Position numbers and translations under genes: made by a program
Source of the DNA: Paenibacillus sp.
Lineage (GTDB): Bacteria; Bacillota; Bacilli; Paenibacillales; YIM-B00363
Length of the DNA stretch: 64,000 nt
Assembly (NCBI RefSeq): GCF_031177825.1
Contig: NZ_JAPSKE010000005.1
Coordinates: forward strand, 1 to 64,000
Direction: 5' to 3'
Part shown: positions 35,799 through 43,433 of the stretch, piece by piece
Numbering within the stretch: position 1 is the stretch's first letter
Layout: each line of letters begins with the position of its first letter
The notes under the pieces: model-generated
Told to the model about the DNA's origin: nothing
Databases searched by the model: none
Seen by the model: only the letters and a program-made list of their open reading frames with translations

Positions 35799-36629
35799 AT
35801 GCGAATACATCATTACGTCTCAAGGCCCGTGTTTCCGGGATATTTGGTGTACCCGGAGTCTTACGGGTGGTATCGCGAGGAGCCGGAGCATCGCGAGCAT
35901 CGCCTGCCCGGGCAGCTGCCGTACTATAATTTGCATTTCGTCTTCGGGGGCAGAGGCGAGTTGGTTTGGAAGAACAGACGGTACGAGCTCGCCGCCGGGC
36001 AAGGGTTTCTGTACGCTCCCGATCAGGAGCAGCGGTACGGCGCCGTGCCGGACGAGCCTTGGGACGTGCGGTGGGTGCATTTCTTCGGGGAAGGCGCCGC
36101 CGCCCTGCTCGGGGATAAAGGGATCGGCGAGCCCTGGGTGTTCGCGTTGGGCGATGTCTCGCGTTGTCTAACGCTCGCCGACGAGCTGCTCCGATTTTCC
36201 GAAACTCCGGACTCGTCCGCGGAGCAGCGTCTCTCGGCGAAGCTGTACGAGCTGCTGCTCGCCACGTTGGGCGCGTCGCGGCCGAAGGCCGCGGGAGCGC
36301 CGCCCGACAGCCGCGAACGGATCCTGGCCGCCGCCGACGCGATTCGTTCGCGCTGCGACGAGCCTTGGACGCTCCCGCGAATGGCGGATACGGCGAAATA
36401 CAGCGTCTATCATTTCGACCGCATGTTCCGCGGCTACATCGGGAAGACCCCGATGCGATTCCTATTGGAGAGCCGGATCGTCCGAGCCAAGCGCCTGCTC
36501 ATCACCGGCCGCCTGAGCGTCGGAGACATCGCGGCGGCGACCGGGTTTTCGCAAAGCAGTTACTTCATTAAGCGGTTCAAGGAACTCGAGGGGCTGACTC
36601 CTCAGCAATTCCGGGAGCAGCGGACGTAG
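35799..36629 (+). CDS. AraC-family transcriptional regulator
   Basis: 276 aa. N-terminal cupin-like sugar-sensing domain (about 1-150; NLHFVFGGRGELVWKNRRYELAAG in two blocks, LYAPDQEQRYG). C-terminal double HTH (about 175-275): LPRMADTAKYSVYHFDRMFR and VGDIAAATGFSQSSYFIKRF. GGAG 7 nt before the ATG. Likely activates the divergent GH42 gene in response to a galactoside. Confidence 0.9.
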   Translation: MRIHHYVSRPVFPGYLVYPESYGWYREEPEHREHRLPGQLPYYNLHFVFGGRGELVWKNRRYELAAGQGFLYAPDQEQRYGAVPDEPWDVRWVHFFGEGAAALLGDKGIGEPWVFALGDVSRCLTLADELLRFSETPDSSAEQRLSAKLYELLLATLGASRPKAAGAPPDSRERILAAADAIRSRCDEPWTLPRMADTAKYSVYHFDRMFRGYIGKTPMRFLLESRIVRAKRLLITGRLSVGDIAAATGFSQSSYFIKRFKELEGLTPQQFREQRT

Positions 36630-36676
36630 GCCGTCCGGCGTATTCCGCCGCCGCGGCCGGTACGTCTCGCTTTCGC

Positions 36677-36704
36677 TTTACAAAATTTGCTCTTCTTTTA
36701 TAAG
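36677..36704 (+). promoter_or_regulatory. Promoter of the Lrp/AsnC gene
   Basis: TTTACA (36677-36682), 16-nt spacer, TATAAG (36699-36704), about 77 bp before the start codon. Confidence 0.55.
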
Positions 36705-36781
36705 ATGGAATCGCGGAGAATGCCGAAAAACGACGGGATACTCGGCGTTTCTCGATGATTTTCGAAAAGGAGCGTCGATCG

Positions 36782-37222
36782 ATGGATCGCGTCGACAAAA
36801 GCATTATCACCCTGCTTCAAGAGCAAGGGCGGATGTCGTTCACGGAGCTCGGGAAGGCGGTCGGTCTCTCGCAGCCGGCCGTTACGGAACGCGTGCGCCG
36901 CCTAGAGGACAAGGGAATCCTCGGACGGTACCGCGCCGTCGTCCCTCCGGCCAAAATCGACAAGACGACGTCCGCGTTTCTGCTGTTTCATACGAAGGAC
37001 TGCGACAGTTTCCTTGCGTTCTGCGATGCGTCGCCCGACGTCGTCGAGTGCCACCGCATCAGCGGGCAGTACAATTACCTCGTGAAAGTGGTGACCGAGT
37101 CGATGGCGTCGCTGGAATCGTTCAACAACGCCTCGAACAAATACGGCGATTCGCTGACGATGATCGTCATGTCCACGCCGATCGAGCCGAAGCCGCTCAT
37201 CCCCGCCATCGAAGAAGAATGA
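36782..37222 (+). CDS. Lrp/AsnC-family transcriptional regulator
   Basis: 146 aa. N-terminal HTH (MSFTELGKAVGLSQPAVTERVRRLEDKGIL) and C-terminal RAM/AsnC ligand domain (VVECHRISGQYNYLVKV, plus SLTMIVMS near the end). Leucine-responsive-type regulators sense amino acids. The ATG at 36782 follows AAAGGAG. It converges on the GH2 gene with a shared terminator; no target is evident here. Confidence 0.92.
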   Translation: MDRVDKSIITLLQEQGRMSFTELGKAVGLSQPAVTERVRRLEDKGILGRYRAVVPPAKIDKTTSAFLLFHTKDCDSFLAFCDASPDVVECHRISGQYNYLVKVVTESMASLESFNNASNKYGDSLTMIVMSTPIEPKPLIPAIEEE

Positions 37223-37235
37223 GAATGCGGAAAAT

Positions 37236-37275
37236 GAAACTCCCTTCGGTCCGCCCGAGGGGAGTTTCGTTATAT
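37236..37275. terminator. Bidirectional terminator between the Lrp and GH2 genes
   Basis: GAAACTCCC (37236-37244) pairs with GGGAGTTTC (37260-37268), with an inner TCGG/CCGA stem. It is followed by GTTATATTTA on the plus strand. Confidence 0.65.
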
Positions 37276-40146
37276 TTAGATCCGCGGCGCGTTCCACGCC
37301 CCGACGGAGATGCCGTCCAACGGGCATTCGCGGCTCGTCGCGAACGGGATCGCTCGCGCTTCGCCCGGGTACAGGCCGAAGTCGTTGTCGCCGAGGTAGC
37401 TGCCCCAGTCGTCGTCGGGGAAGCCCTGGATCGTTACCCGCACCGCCGGGACCGCGCCGACGTTGCGGACGCGGATTTCGCCCGCGGTTCCGGCGGCCCC
37501 GCGCCCGAGCGACCACTCCAGCCGCGTTTCGGGCAAGCGCCGCATCGGCGCGTCCGGCAGGCTCGCGTACAAGGCGAACGCTTCGGCGGCTTGTTCGCCG
37601 GGGTATTCGTTTTCCGAGTTGCCGGTGTGACGCCGTTCGAACGCGAGCAGTTCCTCCGTCTTCGCCTGCGCGTTGAACCAATACCATTGATCGGCGACGA
37701 GCGAGCCGTCCGCGGCGCGCAGCGCCACCGCCAACAGGAACGGCCGGATCCGTTCGTCCCCGGGCAGCGTCACGGCGATGCGATCGATCAAGGCGACCGC
37801 ATTCGGCGCAAGCGTCAGCCCTTCGTATCGGTTCGACCGCAGCTCGGTCAGATCGCTGCCGTACAGCGTCGCGCTTACGGATGCGCCGTCCAGCGACTCC
37901 CGCGTCTCGTTGGCCGCATGGACGCCGGCTTCGAACGTCTCCCCCGCCGACCAGCCGTTCATCTTCTCGTACGTCGCGAAGGCGGAACGCGGTCGGCATG
38001 CCTGCATCGCCCGGTAATACGACAGCTTCGGCGTTCCGTAGTAATCGATGATCCCCCAAGAATGCCCCGGGAACAGATCCGTGAATTTATAATACCAAAA
38101 TCCCGATTTCGTCGCGCCCGCCCCGGCGCGTTGGATTTCCGCGGTAAACCGCAGCGTCTCCCCCTGCGCCGTCTGCGAGTAGGCGATGTAGTCGTCCCAA
38201 TCGCGGATCGGCCCGTACGCGCCGTAGCGCATTACCTTGATGACGTCTTTCAAGCTGAACTGGTGAGAATGCGCCAGCAGCCCCCGGCTGTCTTCCGTCG
38301 GCGGCCAGGACGCCATCGCTTCCTCCGGTACGTACCGAAGGCAGCTGTCTCGGTTCGGCATGCTCGGAATGCCGTACTCGCCGTACATGACCGACGGCAT
38401 GGCGAGCGTCGCCGCGTCCATCGGCTCGCCGAAATGGTAGACGTGCCAGTTGTGCGCGCTGCCGCCCCACGGATCGGTGCGATGATACGGGCGCGACGGA
38501 TCGAACTGGCGGCAGCGGCGGCCGACCAGGAACAAGCCTTCGTCGGCGCCGCCGTGCGGGCCGTTCTCGTTGCCGCCGCCCCACATGACGAGCGACGGAT
38601 GGCTGCGCAGCCGCTTCACCGAGCGCGTCACCTGACGGTCCACGACGCCGAGATCCGTGTGCGGCGAATCGGGTGGGCCCCAGCATAACGGGAACTCTTG
38701 ATACACCATGATGCCCTTCTCGTCGCACATCCGGTAGAAGAAGTCCCCTTCCACGAGCCCTCCGCCCCAAGCGCGGAGCATCTGCACGTTGCCGCGGCGA
38801 GCCAGCTCGAGGAGCCGCTCGTACAACGCTTCGTTCTGCTCCAGCATCGGGTCCGGCCAGCACCAGTTCGCGCCCTTGACGAAGATAGGGACGCCGTTCA
38901 CGACGAACTGCCAACGGTATTCGGTCTCCGGGGCCGTGTCTTCGAAGGGGCGCAGCTCGATCGTGCGCACGCCGAAGTCGACGGCGATCGCGTCGATCGC
39001 CTCCGCCGCGTCATCGGCGGCGCGCCCGGCCAGCGTCAACGTATATAACGCCGGGTCGCCGTAGCCGACCGGCCACCAGAGCGCCGGCTCCGGCAGCTCG
39101 ACCTCGGCCTCGAACTCGTTCCGGCCGTAGCTCGCCTCGACCCTGCTGCGGAACCGCAGCGCCGGCGCGGCGTCCGCCGGCACTCCCTTGCGGCGGATGT
39201 CGCCTTCGACGACGACCGTCGCGCGGTCGGCCGAGCGGCTGACCGCCGCGAACGCGATCCGCAGCTTCGCGGCGCCGCCTTCGATCGACGTCGTAGCGAC
39301 GTACGGATCGACGATCGCGACGTCCGGCTCCGCCTGCACCCACACGTCTCTCCAGATGCCCATGGAGATCAAGTGCCCGTAGTGCCAGCCGAAGCCGGGG
39401 CTGCCCTTCAGCAAGCCGTTCCACGTCTCCGGCGCCTGGTCGATGCGCACGACGAGCTCGTTCGGCGCGTCGTAACGGACCAAGCCGGTAACGTCGAGGT
39501 CCGGCCCGCCGAACATCCCCTTGTGGTGGCCGAGCGACGCGCCGTTGAAGAAGACGGTTCCGGAATAGTCGAGCCCGTCGAAGCGCAGCGTCAGCCGCTT
39601 GCCCTGCCACGCGGACGGCGCCTCGAACGTCTTCGCGAACCACCAGTCCCGGCGTTCGACGCGCGTGCGGCGGAACCAGAGCGGCCGCTCCTTCGGTTCG
39701 CCATGCGACTCGAGCTCGTCGATCGTATTCGCGTTCCACAGCGGGTCGTCGAGCAGCCCGAGATCGACGAGCGCCTTCTGCACCGTCGTCGGCACCCGGA
39801 CCTCATGCCACGCGCTGCGGTCGAACCCCGGCGCATACCACTTCTCGATCATACCGGGACTCGCCTTCGCTCTTCGACCGAACCACCCCGTGTTCGGCGC
39901 GGGATCGCCCGGATCGGCCGGATCGCAGTCGATCATGCGCCAAGCGCCGGACAGACAGAGCCGCTCCGCTCGGTGCGTCGGCATGGCGCCGCTCGCCGGC
40001 TCGACGATCGCCGGCCGGCGCGGAATGCGGCTCTCCGCCTCGATGAGCGCGTCCCCGTGCAGCGAGGAGCTTGCGTATGCTTCGTCCTGAACCTCGTCGA
40101 GGTACCGCTTTCCGTCGACGGGACGATAATAGGATAAGGTGGACAT
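37276..40146 (-). CDS. GH2 beta-mannosidase-like glycoside hydrolase
   Basis: 956 aa, no signal peptide. N-terminal jelly roll (about 60-250: GKRLTLRFDGLDYSGTVFFN, GHHKGMFG), Ig-like domain, then a TIM barrel with FVKGANWCWPDPM, MLRAWGGGLVEGDFFYRMCD and the acid/base Glu in MWGGGNENGP; the likely nucleophile is in MYGEYGIPSMP. This pattern is that of the cytosolic beta-mannosidase branch, which removes mannose from manno-oligosaccharides or N-glycan cores. The ATG at 40146 is chosen because AAAAGGGG precedes it. Monocistronic. Confidence 0.92.
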   Translation of the reverse strand: MSTLSYYRPVDGKRYLDEVQDEAYASSSLHGDALIEAESRIPRRPAIVEPASGAMPTHRAERLCLSGAWRMIDCDPADPGDPAPNTGWFGRRAKASPGMIEKWYAPGFDRSAWHEVRVPTTVQKALVDLGLLDDPLWNANTIDELESHGEPKERPLWFRRTRVERRDWWFAKTFEAPSAWQGKRLTLRFDGLDYSGTVFFNGASLGHHKGMFGGPDLDVTGLVRYDAPNELVVRIDQAPETWNGLLKGSPGFGWHYGHLISMGIWRDVWVQAEPDVAIVDPYVATTSIEGGAAKLRIAFAAVSRSADRATVVVEGDIRRKGVPADAAPALRFRSRVEASYGRNEFEAEVELPEPALWWPVGYGDPALYTLTLAGRAADDAAEAIDAIAVDFGVRTIELRPFEDTAPETEYRWQFVVNGVPIFVKGANWCWPDPMLEQNEALYERLLELARRGNVQMLRAWGGGLVEGDFFYRMCDEKGIMVYQEFPLCWGPPDSPHTDLGVVDRQVTRSVKRLRSHPSLVMWGGGNENGPHGGADEGLFLVGRRCRQFDPSRPYHRTDPWGGSAHNWHVYHFGEPMDAATLAMPSVMYGEYGIPSMPNRDSCLRYVPEEAMASWPPTEDSRGLLAHSHQFSLKDVIKVMRYGAYGPIRDWDDYIAYSQTAQGETLRFTAEIQRAGAGATKSGFWYYKFTDLFPGHSWGIIDYYGTPKLSYYRAMQACRPRSAFATYEKMNGWSAGETFEAGVHAANETRESLDGASVSATLYGSDLTELRSNRYEGLTLAPNAVALIDRIAVTLPGDERIRPFLLAVALRAADGSLVADQWYWFNAQAKTEELLAFERRHTGNSENEYPGEQAAEAFALYASLPDAPMRRLPETRLEWSLGRGAAGTAGEIRVRNVGAVPAVRVTIQGFPDDDWGSYLGDNDFGLYPGEARAIPFATSRECPLDGISVGAWNAPRI

Positions 40147-40189
40147 GAAGTGGCCCCTTTTCTGATGAAGGATGAGAGCATTCTCCATT

Positions 40190-40218
40190 ATTATCGAATG
40201 AGACGGGGAGGAAGTCAA
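40190..40218 (-). promoter_or_regulatory. GH2 gene promoter
   Basis: TTGACT (40213-40218), 17-nt spacer, GATAAT (40190-40195) on the minus strand, 44 bp before the start codon. Confidence 0.78.
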
Positions 40219-40242
40219 TCGTTTTTAATTGTTTGTTGTTGT

Positions 40243-40260
40243 TTGATGTTACTTGATGTT
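40243..40260 (-). promoter_or_regulatory. Direct repeats upstream of the GH2 promoter
   Basis: TTGATGTT occurs at 40243-40250 and 40253-40260, exactly 10 bp (one helical turn) apart. They start 25 bp upstream of the -35 box, in the position of an activator site. The adjoining 40226-40242 is TTG/TTGT-rich. Confidence 0.45.
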
Positions 40261-40282
40261 CGCCAAGGGGGCTCGGATCTTT

Positions 40283-40360
40283 GAACGGGAAAACTTCCCG
40301 CCCACCGCTTAGACGCCCCTATGCGCGGCCGCCTTGGAACGGAAAACCTCCGCTCTATTT
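40283..40360 (+). repeat. Short intergenic repeats, family B (two copies)
   Basis: GAACGGGAAAACTTCCCG (40283-40300) and GGAACGGAAAACCTCCGC (from 40336, continuing TCTATTTTT) share the motif GGAAAACCTCCGC with three more copies at 51977-52113. No gene lies in 40283-40602. Confidence 0.55.
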
Positions 40361-40390
40361 TTTGCAAGGCGCTCGGCCACCAGCGACCGT

Positions 40391-40470
40391 GCGGCCAATT
40401 GGGGACAAGTTCCTCAATTTTTGGGGTGGATGCCATAGAAATTGTGGAGTGGCGCCTCGATCACTGCTAC
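40391..40470 (+). repeat. Dispersed intergenic repeat, family A, copy 2
   Basis: Begins GCGGCCAATTGGGGA and continues with AGTTCCTCAATTTTTGGGG and GTGGAGTGGCGCCTCGAT. Nearly identical to the copy starting 104 bp further on. Confidence 0.75.
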
Positions 40471-40494
40471 TTACCGAGGCGAAACTCGTGTCGT

Positions 40495-40575
40495 GCGGCC
40501 AATTGGGGAGGAGTTCCTCAATTTTCGGGGTGGCATGCCATGAATATTGTGGAGTGGCGCCTCGATTTATTGCTG
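40495..40575 (+). repeat. Dispersed intergenic repeat, family A, copy 3
   Basis: Tandem direct copy of 40391-40470 (same GCGGCCAATTGGGGA start, same GTGGAGTGGCGCCTCGAT end). A more diverged inverted copy is at 14317-14402. Confidence 0.75.
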
Positions 40576-40602
40576 CTTATCGAGACTGTTGGTTAGCGGT
40601 AG

Positions 40603-40630
40603 AAAAAAAAGAGGCGGCCGCAGCCGCCTC
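40603..40630 (-). terminator. Terminator of the serine hydrolase gene
   Basis: Perfect 8-bp stem GAGGCGGC (40611-40618)/GCCGCCTC (40623-40630) with a 4-nt loop. The minus strand continues into CTTTTTTTT (40611-40603). Confidence 0.92.
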
Positions 40631-40636
40631 CCCGCC

Positions 40637-42082
40637 TTACTTGCGCGTCCCGCGAATCGGAGCCGCCTCCCGCTTCCCGAACGACACGTTCGGCGTAAGC
40701 TCGAGCTCAAGCTCCTCGGCGTCGTCGCCCTTCACGCGGCACGCGAGCGTGTGCGCGAACGGCGTCTCGACGAAGCGGATCGCGATCTCGAGCGTCCGCT
40801 CGTCCGCCCATGCGTACGCGCCGACGACGCGCTCCGGCGCGTCCGAGTGAAAGCGCGTCTCGCCCTCGCTCCATGCGCCGCGCCCGATCGAGAGCCGTCC
40901 GTCGCCGCGGCGCGTGCCGACGACGACGGCCGCTTGCCCGCCGGCGGGAAACTCGAAGCCGATCGAGGCGAGCTCCGCCCAGTTCGACTCGAGCGCGTAC
41001 GTTCGCCCGTCGAGCAGCCGCTCGACGCTCGAGGACGACGCCGCCGGCGGCGGGTCCAGCCGCAGCGCCTCGAGGCGCGACGCCAACGCGTCGGCCGCGG
41101 CGGCGTCCGCCGGGAGCGCCTCCGCCGACATCGCAGGCAACAGCGTGTCCCAAGCCGCGTTCAGGACGGCTTGCATATCGTTCGTCCCGCTCGTGATCGC
41201 GAGCACGGCGTCTTGCTCCGGCAGCACGACGCAAAACTGCCCGAACGCCCCGTCCCCTCGATACGCGCCGTGCCGGCATCGCCAGAACTGGTAGCCGTAG
41301 CCTTGCGCCCAGTCGCTGTCCCCGCCGTCTCCGTTCGAGATATGCTTGCGGCTCGCTTCCTCCGCCCAGCCGTACGGCAGCAGCTGCCTCCCGTTCCAGA
41401 CGCCGCGCTGCAAGTACAGCTGGCCGAACTTGGCGATATCCTCCGTCGTCACGCTGAGCCCCCAGCCGCCGACGGCGACGCCGCGCGGGCACGTCTCCCA
41501 CGTGGCGCCTACGATGCCGAGCGGCGCCAGCAGCCGGCTGTCCAAGTACTCCAGCAGCGGCTGGCCCGTCACGCGGCGCAAAATCGCGGACAGCATGTAC
41601 GTCGCGCCGCTGTTGTACACGAATTTCGTCCCGGGCGCGAACTCCACCGGCGCCGCCAGGAACGCCTTCGCCCAATTGCCGTCGGTCGCCGCGCGCAGCG
41701 TCGGCTCGGCGGCATGTCCCGTCCCCATCATGAGCAGATCCCGGACGCGCATCTCCGCCAGAAGCGGGGATACGGTAGCCGGCACATCCTCCTCGTCGAA
41801 AAACCCGACCACCCGGTCCTCCAGCGACAACAACCCTTCCGACAGCGCGAAGCCGACCGCCGTCGACGTAAAGCTCTTGCTAAGCGAAAACAACATATGC
41901 CGATCCGCCGCCCGGTACGGCGACCACCAGCCCTCCGCGACGACGCTTCCGTGCCGCACCAGCATGAAGCTGTGCAGCTCCGACTTCCGCTCCCGCACCT
42001 CGTCCAAGAACGCCTCGATCGCGCCGGACCGAATGCCTTGCGCCTCCGGCGCGCTCCGCGGCAACGCCGCTCCGATTCCCAT
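40637..42082 (-). CDS. Serine hydrolase, class C beta-lactamase fold
   Basis: 481 aa, no signal peptide. Ser-Lys pair in LFSLSKSFTS, Tyr-x-Asn in VYNSGATYML, plus GWGLSVTTEDIAKFGQLYL and QGYGYQFWRC. The C-terminal ~150 residues form an extra beta domain. The family includes esterases, D-aminopeptidases and penicillin-binding-like enzymes. Substrate unknown; cytoplasmic. ATG with GGGGGAGGG upstream. Its own extended -10 promoter and terminator make it a single unit. Confidence 0.88.
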   Translation of the reverse strand: MGIGAALPRSAPEAQGIRSGAIEAFLDEVRERKSELHSFMLVRHGSVVAEGWWSPYRAADRHMLFSLSKSFTSTAVGFALSEGLLSLEDRVVGFFDEEDVPATVSPLLAEMRVRDLLMMGTGHAAEPTLRAATDGNWAKAFLAAPVEFAPGTKFVYNSGATYMLSAILRRVTGQPLLEYLDSRLLAPLGIVGATWETCPRGVAVGGWGLSVTTEDIAKFGQLYLQRGVWNGRQLLPYGWAEEASRKHISNGDGGDSDWAQGYGYQFWRCRHGAYRGDGAFGQFCVVLPEQDAVLAITSGTNDMQAVLNAAWDTLLPAMSAEALPADAAAADALASRLEALRLDPPPAASSSSVERLLDGRTYALESNWAELASIGFEFPAGGQAAVVVGTRRGDGRLSIGRGAWSEGETRFHSDAPERVVGAYAWADERTLEIAIRFVETPFAHTLACRVKGDDAEELELELTPNVSFGKREAAPIRGTRK

Positions 42083-42116
42083 GTCCGTTCACCCTCCCCC
42101 AAAACGGTAGTTCTTC

Positions 42117-42125
42117 ATAATTATA
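42117..42125 (-). promoter_or_regulatory. Extended -10 promoter of the serine hydrolase gene
   Basis: The minus strand reads TATAAT at 42125-42120 preceded by TGG, i.e. TGnTATAAT. No good -35 box is present, which extended -10 promoters do not need. Confidence 0.55.
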
Positions 42126-42173
42126 CCAGTTTCCCGTTCGTCGGTAAGGGGCTGTCCGGCGAACGGCCGAAAT

Positions 42174-42215
42174 AAAAAAAGACAGCCGCGGGCGCTACGC
42201 TTCCCCCGGGCTGCC
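42174..42215 (-). terminator. Terminator overlapping the end of the kinase-like gene
   Basis: The minus strand shows GCAGCC (about 42213-42208) pairing with GGCTGT (42187-42182), with inner CGGG/CCCG, followed by seven T residues (42180-42174). The upper arm lies in the last codons of the gene. Confidence 0.72.
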
Positions 42216-42731
42216 GCTTACGATGCGAACGTCGGCATAGTCGATCAGCACGACCTTGTCTCGCTTCTCGTCGAACCGCACATTCCCCTGCTTCGGCCGA
42301 TTCAGCCGACGCGCGTATAAATCCATAATGACGAGGCCGGCCGCAAGGAACCCCTCGCATATTCGGTCCAGCTGCTCGACGTACCTGTCCCTGGAAGGCA
42401 CCCTCGCCGCCATCTTCTTCATGACGATCCAACCGTACCCGAAATCGACGATCGGACACAGATGGCGGCGCAGCTCCGGAGGGGATCGATCGTAGAGCCA
42501 CACCTCGGTTCCATTGCGTTCGACGCCCTCTTGCACTTTCGCGACCTTCAAGACGAGTCCTTCGCCCGCATCGAAGACGACCCGGTGCTTGCCGACGCCT
42601 GCGATCGGGTAAGGCAAGCCGATGCGAGCGGCCGTCTCCTCGTCCGAGCTCGACCCGATCCGATCCGATTCCAAAGCTTCGACCCATCGCCGGATGCGCC
42701 CCTCGTCCGCTTCCGTAAGAAATATACTCAC
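42195..42731 (-). CDS. Small protein-kinase-like protein
   Basis: 178 aa, GTG start after GGGAGGGG. The layout resembles a minimal kinase fold: GKHRVVFDAGEGLVLKVA (beta strands with a candidate ATP-binding Lys), GYGWIVMKKM (hinge-like strand), LVIMDLYARRLNRPKQGNV (catalytic-loop-like, N in place) and KVVLIDYADV (DFG-like Asp). Similar small proteins occur in Bacillota and phages without known function. No neighbour suggests a substrate. Confidence 0.7.
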   Translation of the reverse strand: MSIFLTEADEGRIRRWVEALESDRIGSSSDEETAARIGLPYPIAGVGKHRVVFDAGEGLVLKVAKVQEGVERNGTEVWLYDRSPPELRRHLCPIVDFGYGWIVMKKMAARVPSRDRYVEQLDRICEGFLAAGLVIMDLYARRLNRPKQGNVRFDEKRDKVVLIDYADVRIVSGSPGEA

Positions 42732-42758
42732 GCCGTTCCCCTCCCATCGTATCGTCCA

Positions 42759-43114
42759 TTATATGGAAAATGCGATACGCCCGAGTGGACGAGAGTGTAG
42801 GTCCTCGCGAGCTGACATATAGAATTCCGTGAATTCCGTCGGAGACAACCCGTCGCCAGCTCGTACGTCCAGCCCGGCTTCGGCTCCACGCGGGTGACGG
42901 TCGCCTCCTCCGGTATTCGGACCTCCACCTTCACCGTCGGGGTCGCTTCCTCCTCGCTCGGCACGCGAACCGCGAACTTCTCGTACGCCCCTTGTTCGAC
43001 CTCTTTCGGCCATACCGTGACATGCGCGCTCGCGATGCCGCTGAACAAATCGATCGACAAGAGGAAGACGACCGCGAAACTCATTCTTTTTTCATTCGTT
43101 GACAGCTCCTTCAT
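42759..43114 (-). pseudogene. ycnI-like (DUF1775) copper-related gene, frameshifted and truncated
   Basis: The N-terminal half reads SFAVVFLLSIDLFSGIASAH (signal peptide with the mature His), VTVWPKEVEQGAYEKFAVRV and EPKPGWTYEL, as in YcnI/DUF1775. The next conserved block, GLSPTEFTEFYMSARE, is in another frame (junction near 42855), and the rest, including the membrane anchor, is missing. YcnI helps copper acquisition in B. subtilis. Confidence 0.78.
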
Positions 43115-43330
43115 GAATAAGTGGTCCACCGCTTCTCGAACACGGTTTCGTCGTCGTTCGCATCCAAAATCCGAATCCACCTTCCGGGGAACGGCGGATA
43201 CGGTCCTTCGGCGCGATAGAAGCCCCCGCCTCCCGCGTCCTCCGCGAAAAGCCCCCCGCCCACAACGCCGCTCCCAACAAATGAATGCCGTTCGACGCGA
43301 TCGCAAGTCCCACGAGGGGCATGCAAGGCA
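43111..43330 (-). pseudogene. ycnJ-like (CopCD) C-terminal remnant
   Basis: Fragments in two frames: a CopD-like helix MPLVGLAIASNGIHLLGAALWAGG (split here as LVGLAIASNGIHLLG and AALWAGG; about 43325-43251), then GRWIRILDANDDETVFEKRW (43170-43111), like the C-terminal domain of the YcnJ copper importer. Its stop overlaps the ycnI-like start, as in a ycnJ-ycnI operon. Most of the gene is gone. Confidence 0.55.
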
Positions 43331-43365
43331 AGTAAGCGGCGGGAAGAACATTCCCGCGGCGGGCG

Positions 43366-43412
43366 AAAAGCCGGACGCGTCCCATGCTGCGCATGGATGC
43401 GTCCGGCTTTTT
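43366..43412. terminator. Bidirectional terminator after the GH27 gene
   Basis: AAAAGCCGGACGC (43366-43378) pairs perfectly with GCGTCCGGCTTTT (43399-43411), with an inner ATGC/GCAT stem. Both strands end in a T run. Confidence 0.92.
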
Positions 43413-43433
43413 CATTTTCCGGCCTGCTCGTCG

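Noticed and set aside
43111..43118. Alternative ycnI-like start at an ATG followed by six A residues
   Set aside because: That frame stops after four codons. A lost A in the run could explain it, but this cannot be shown from the sequence alone.
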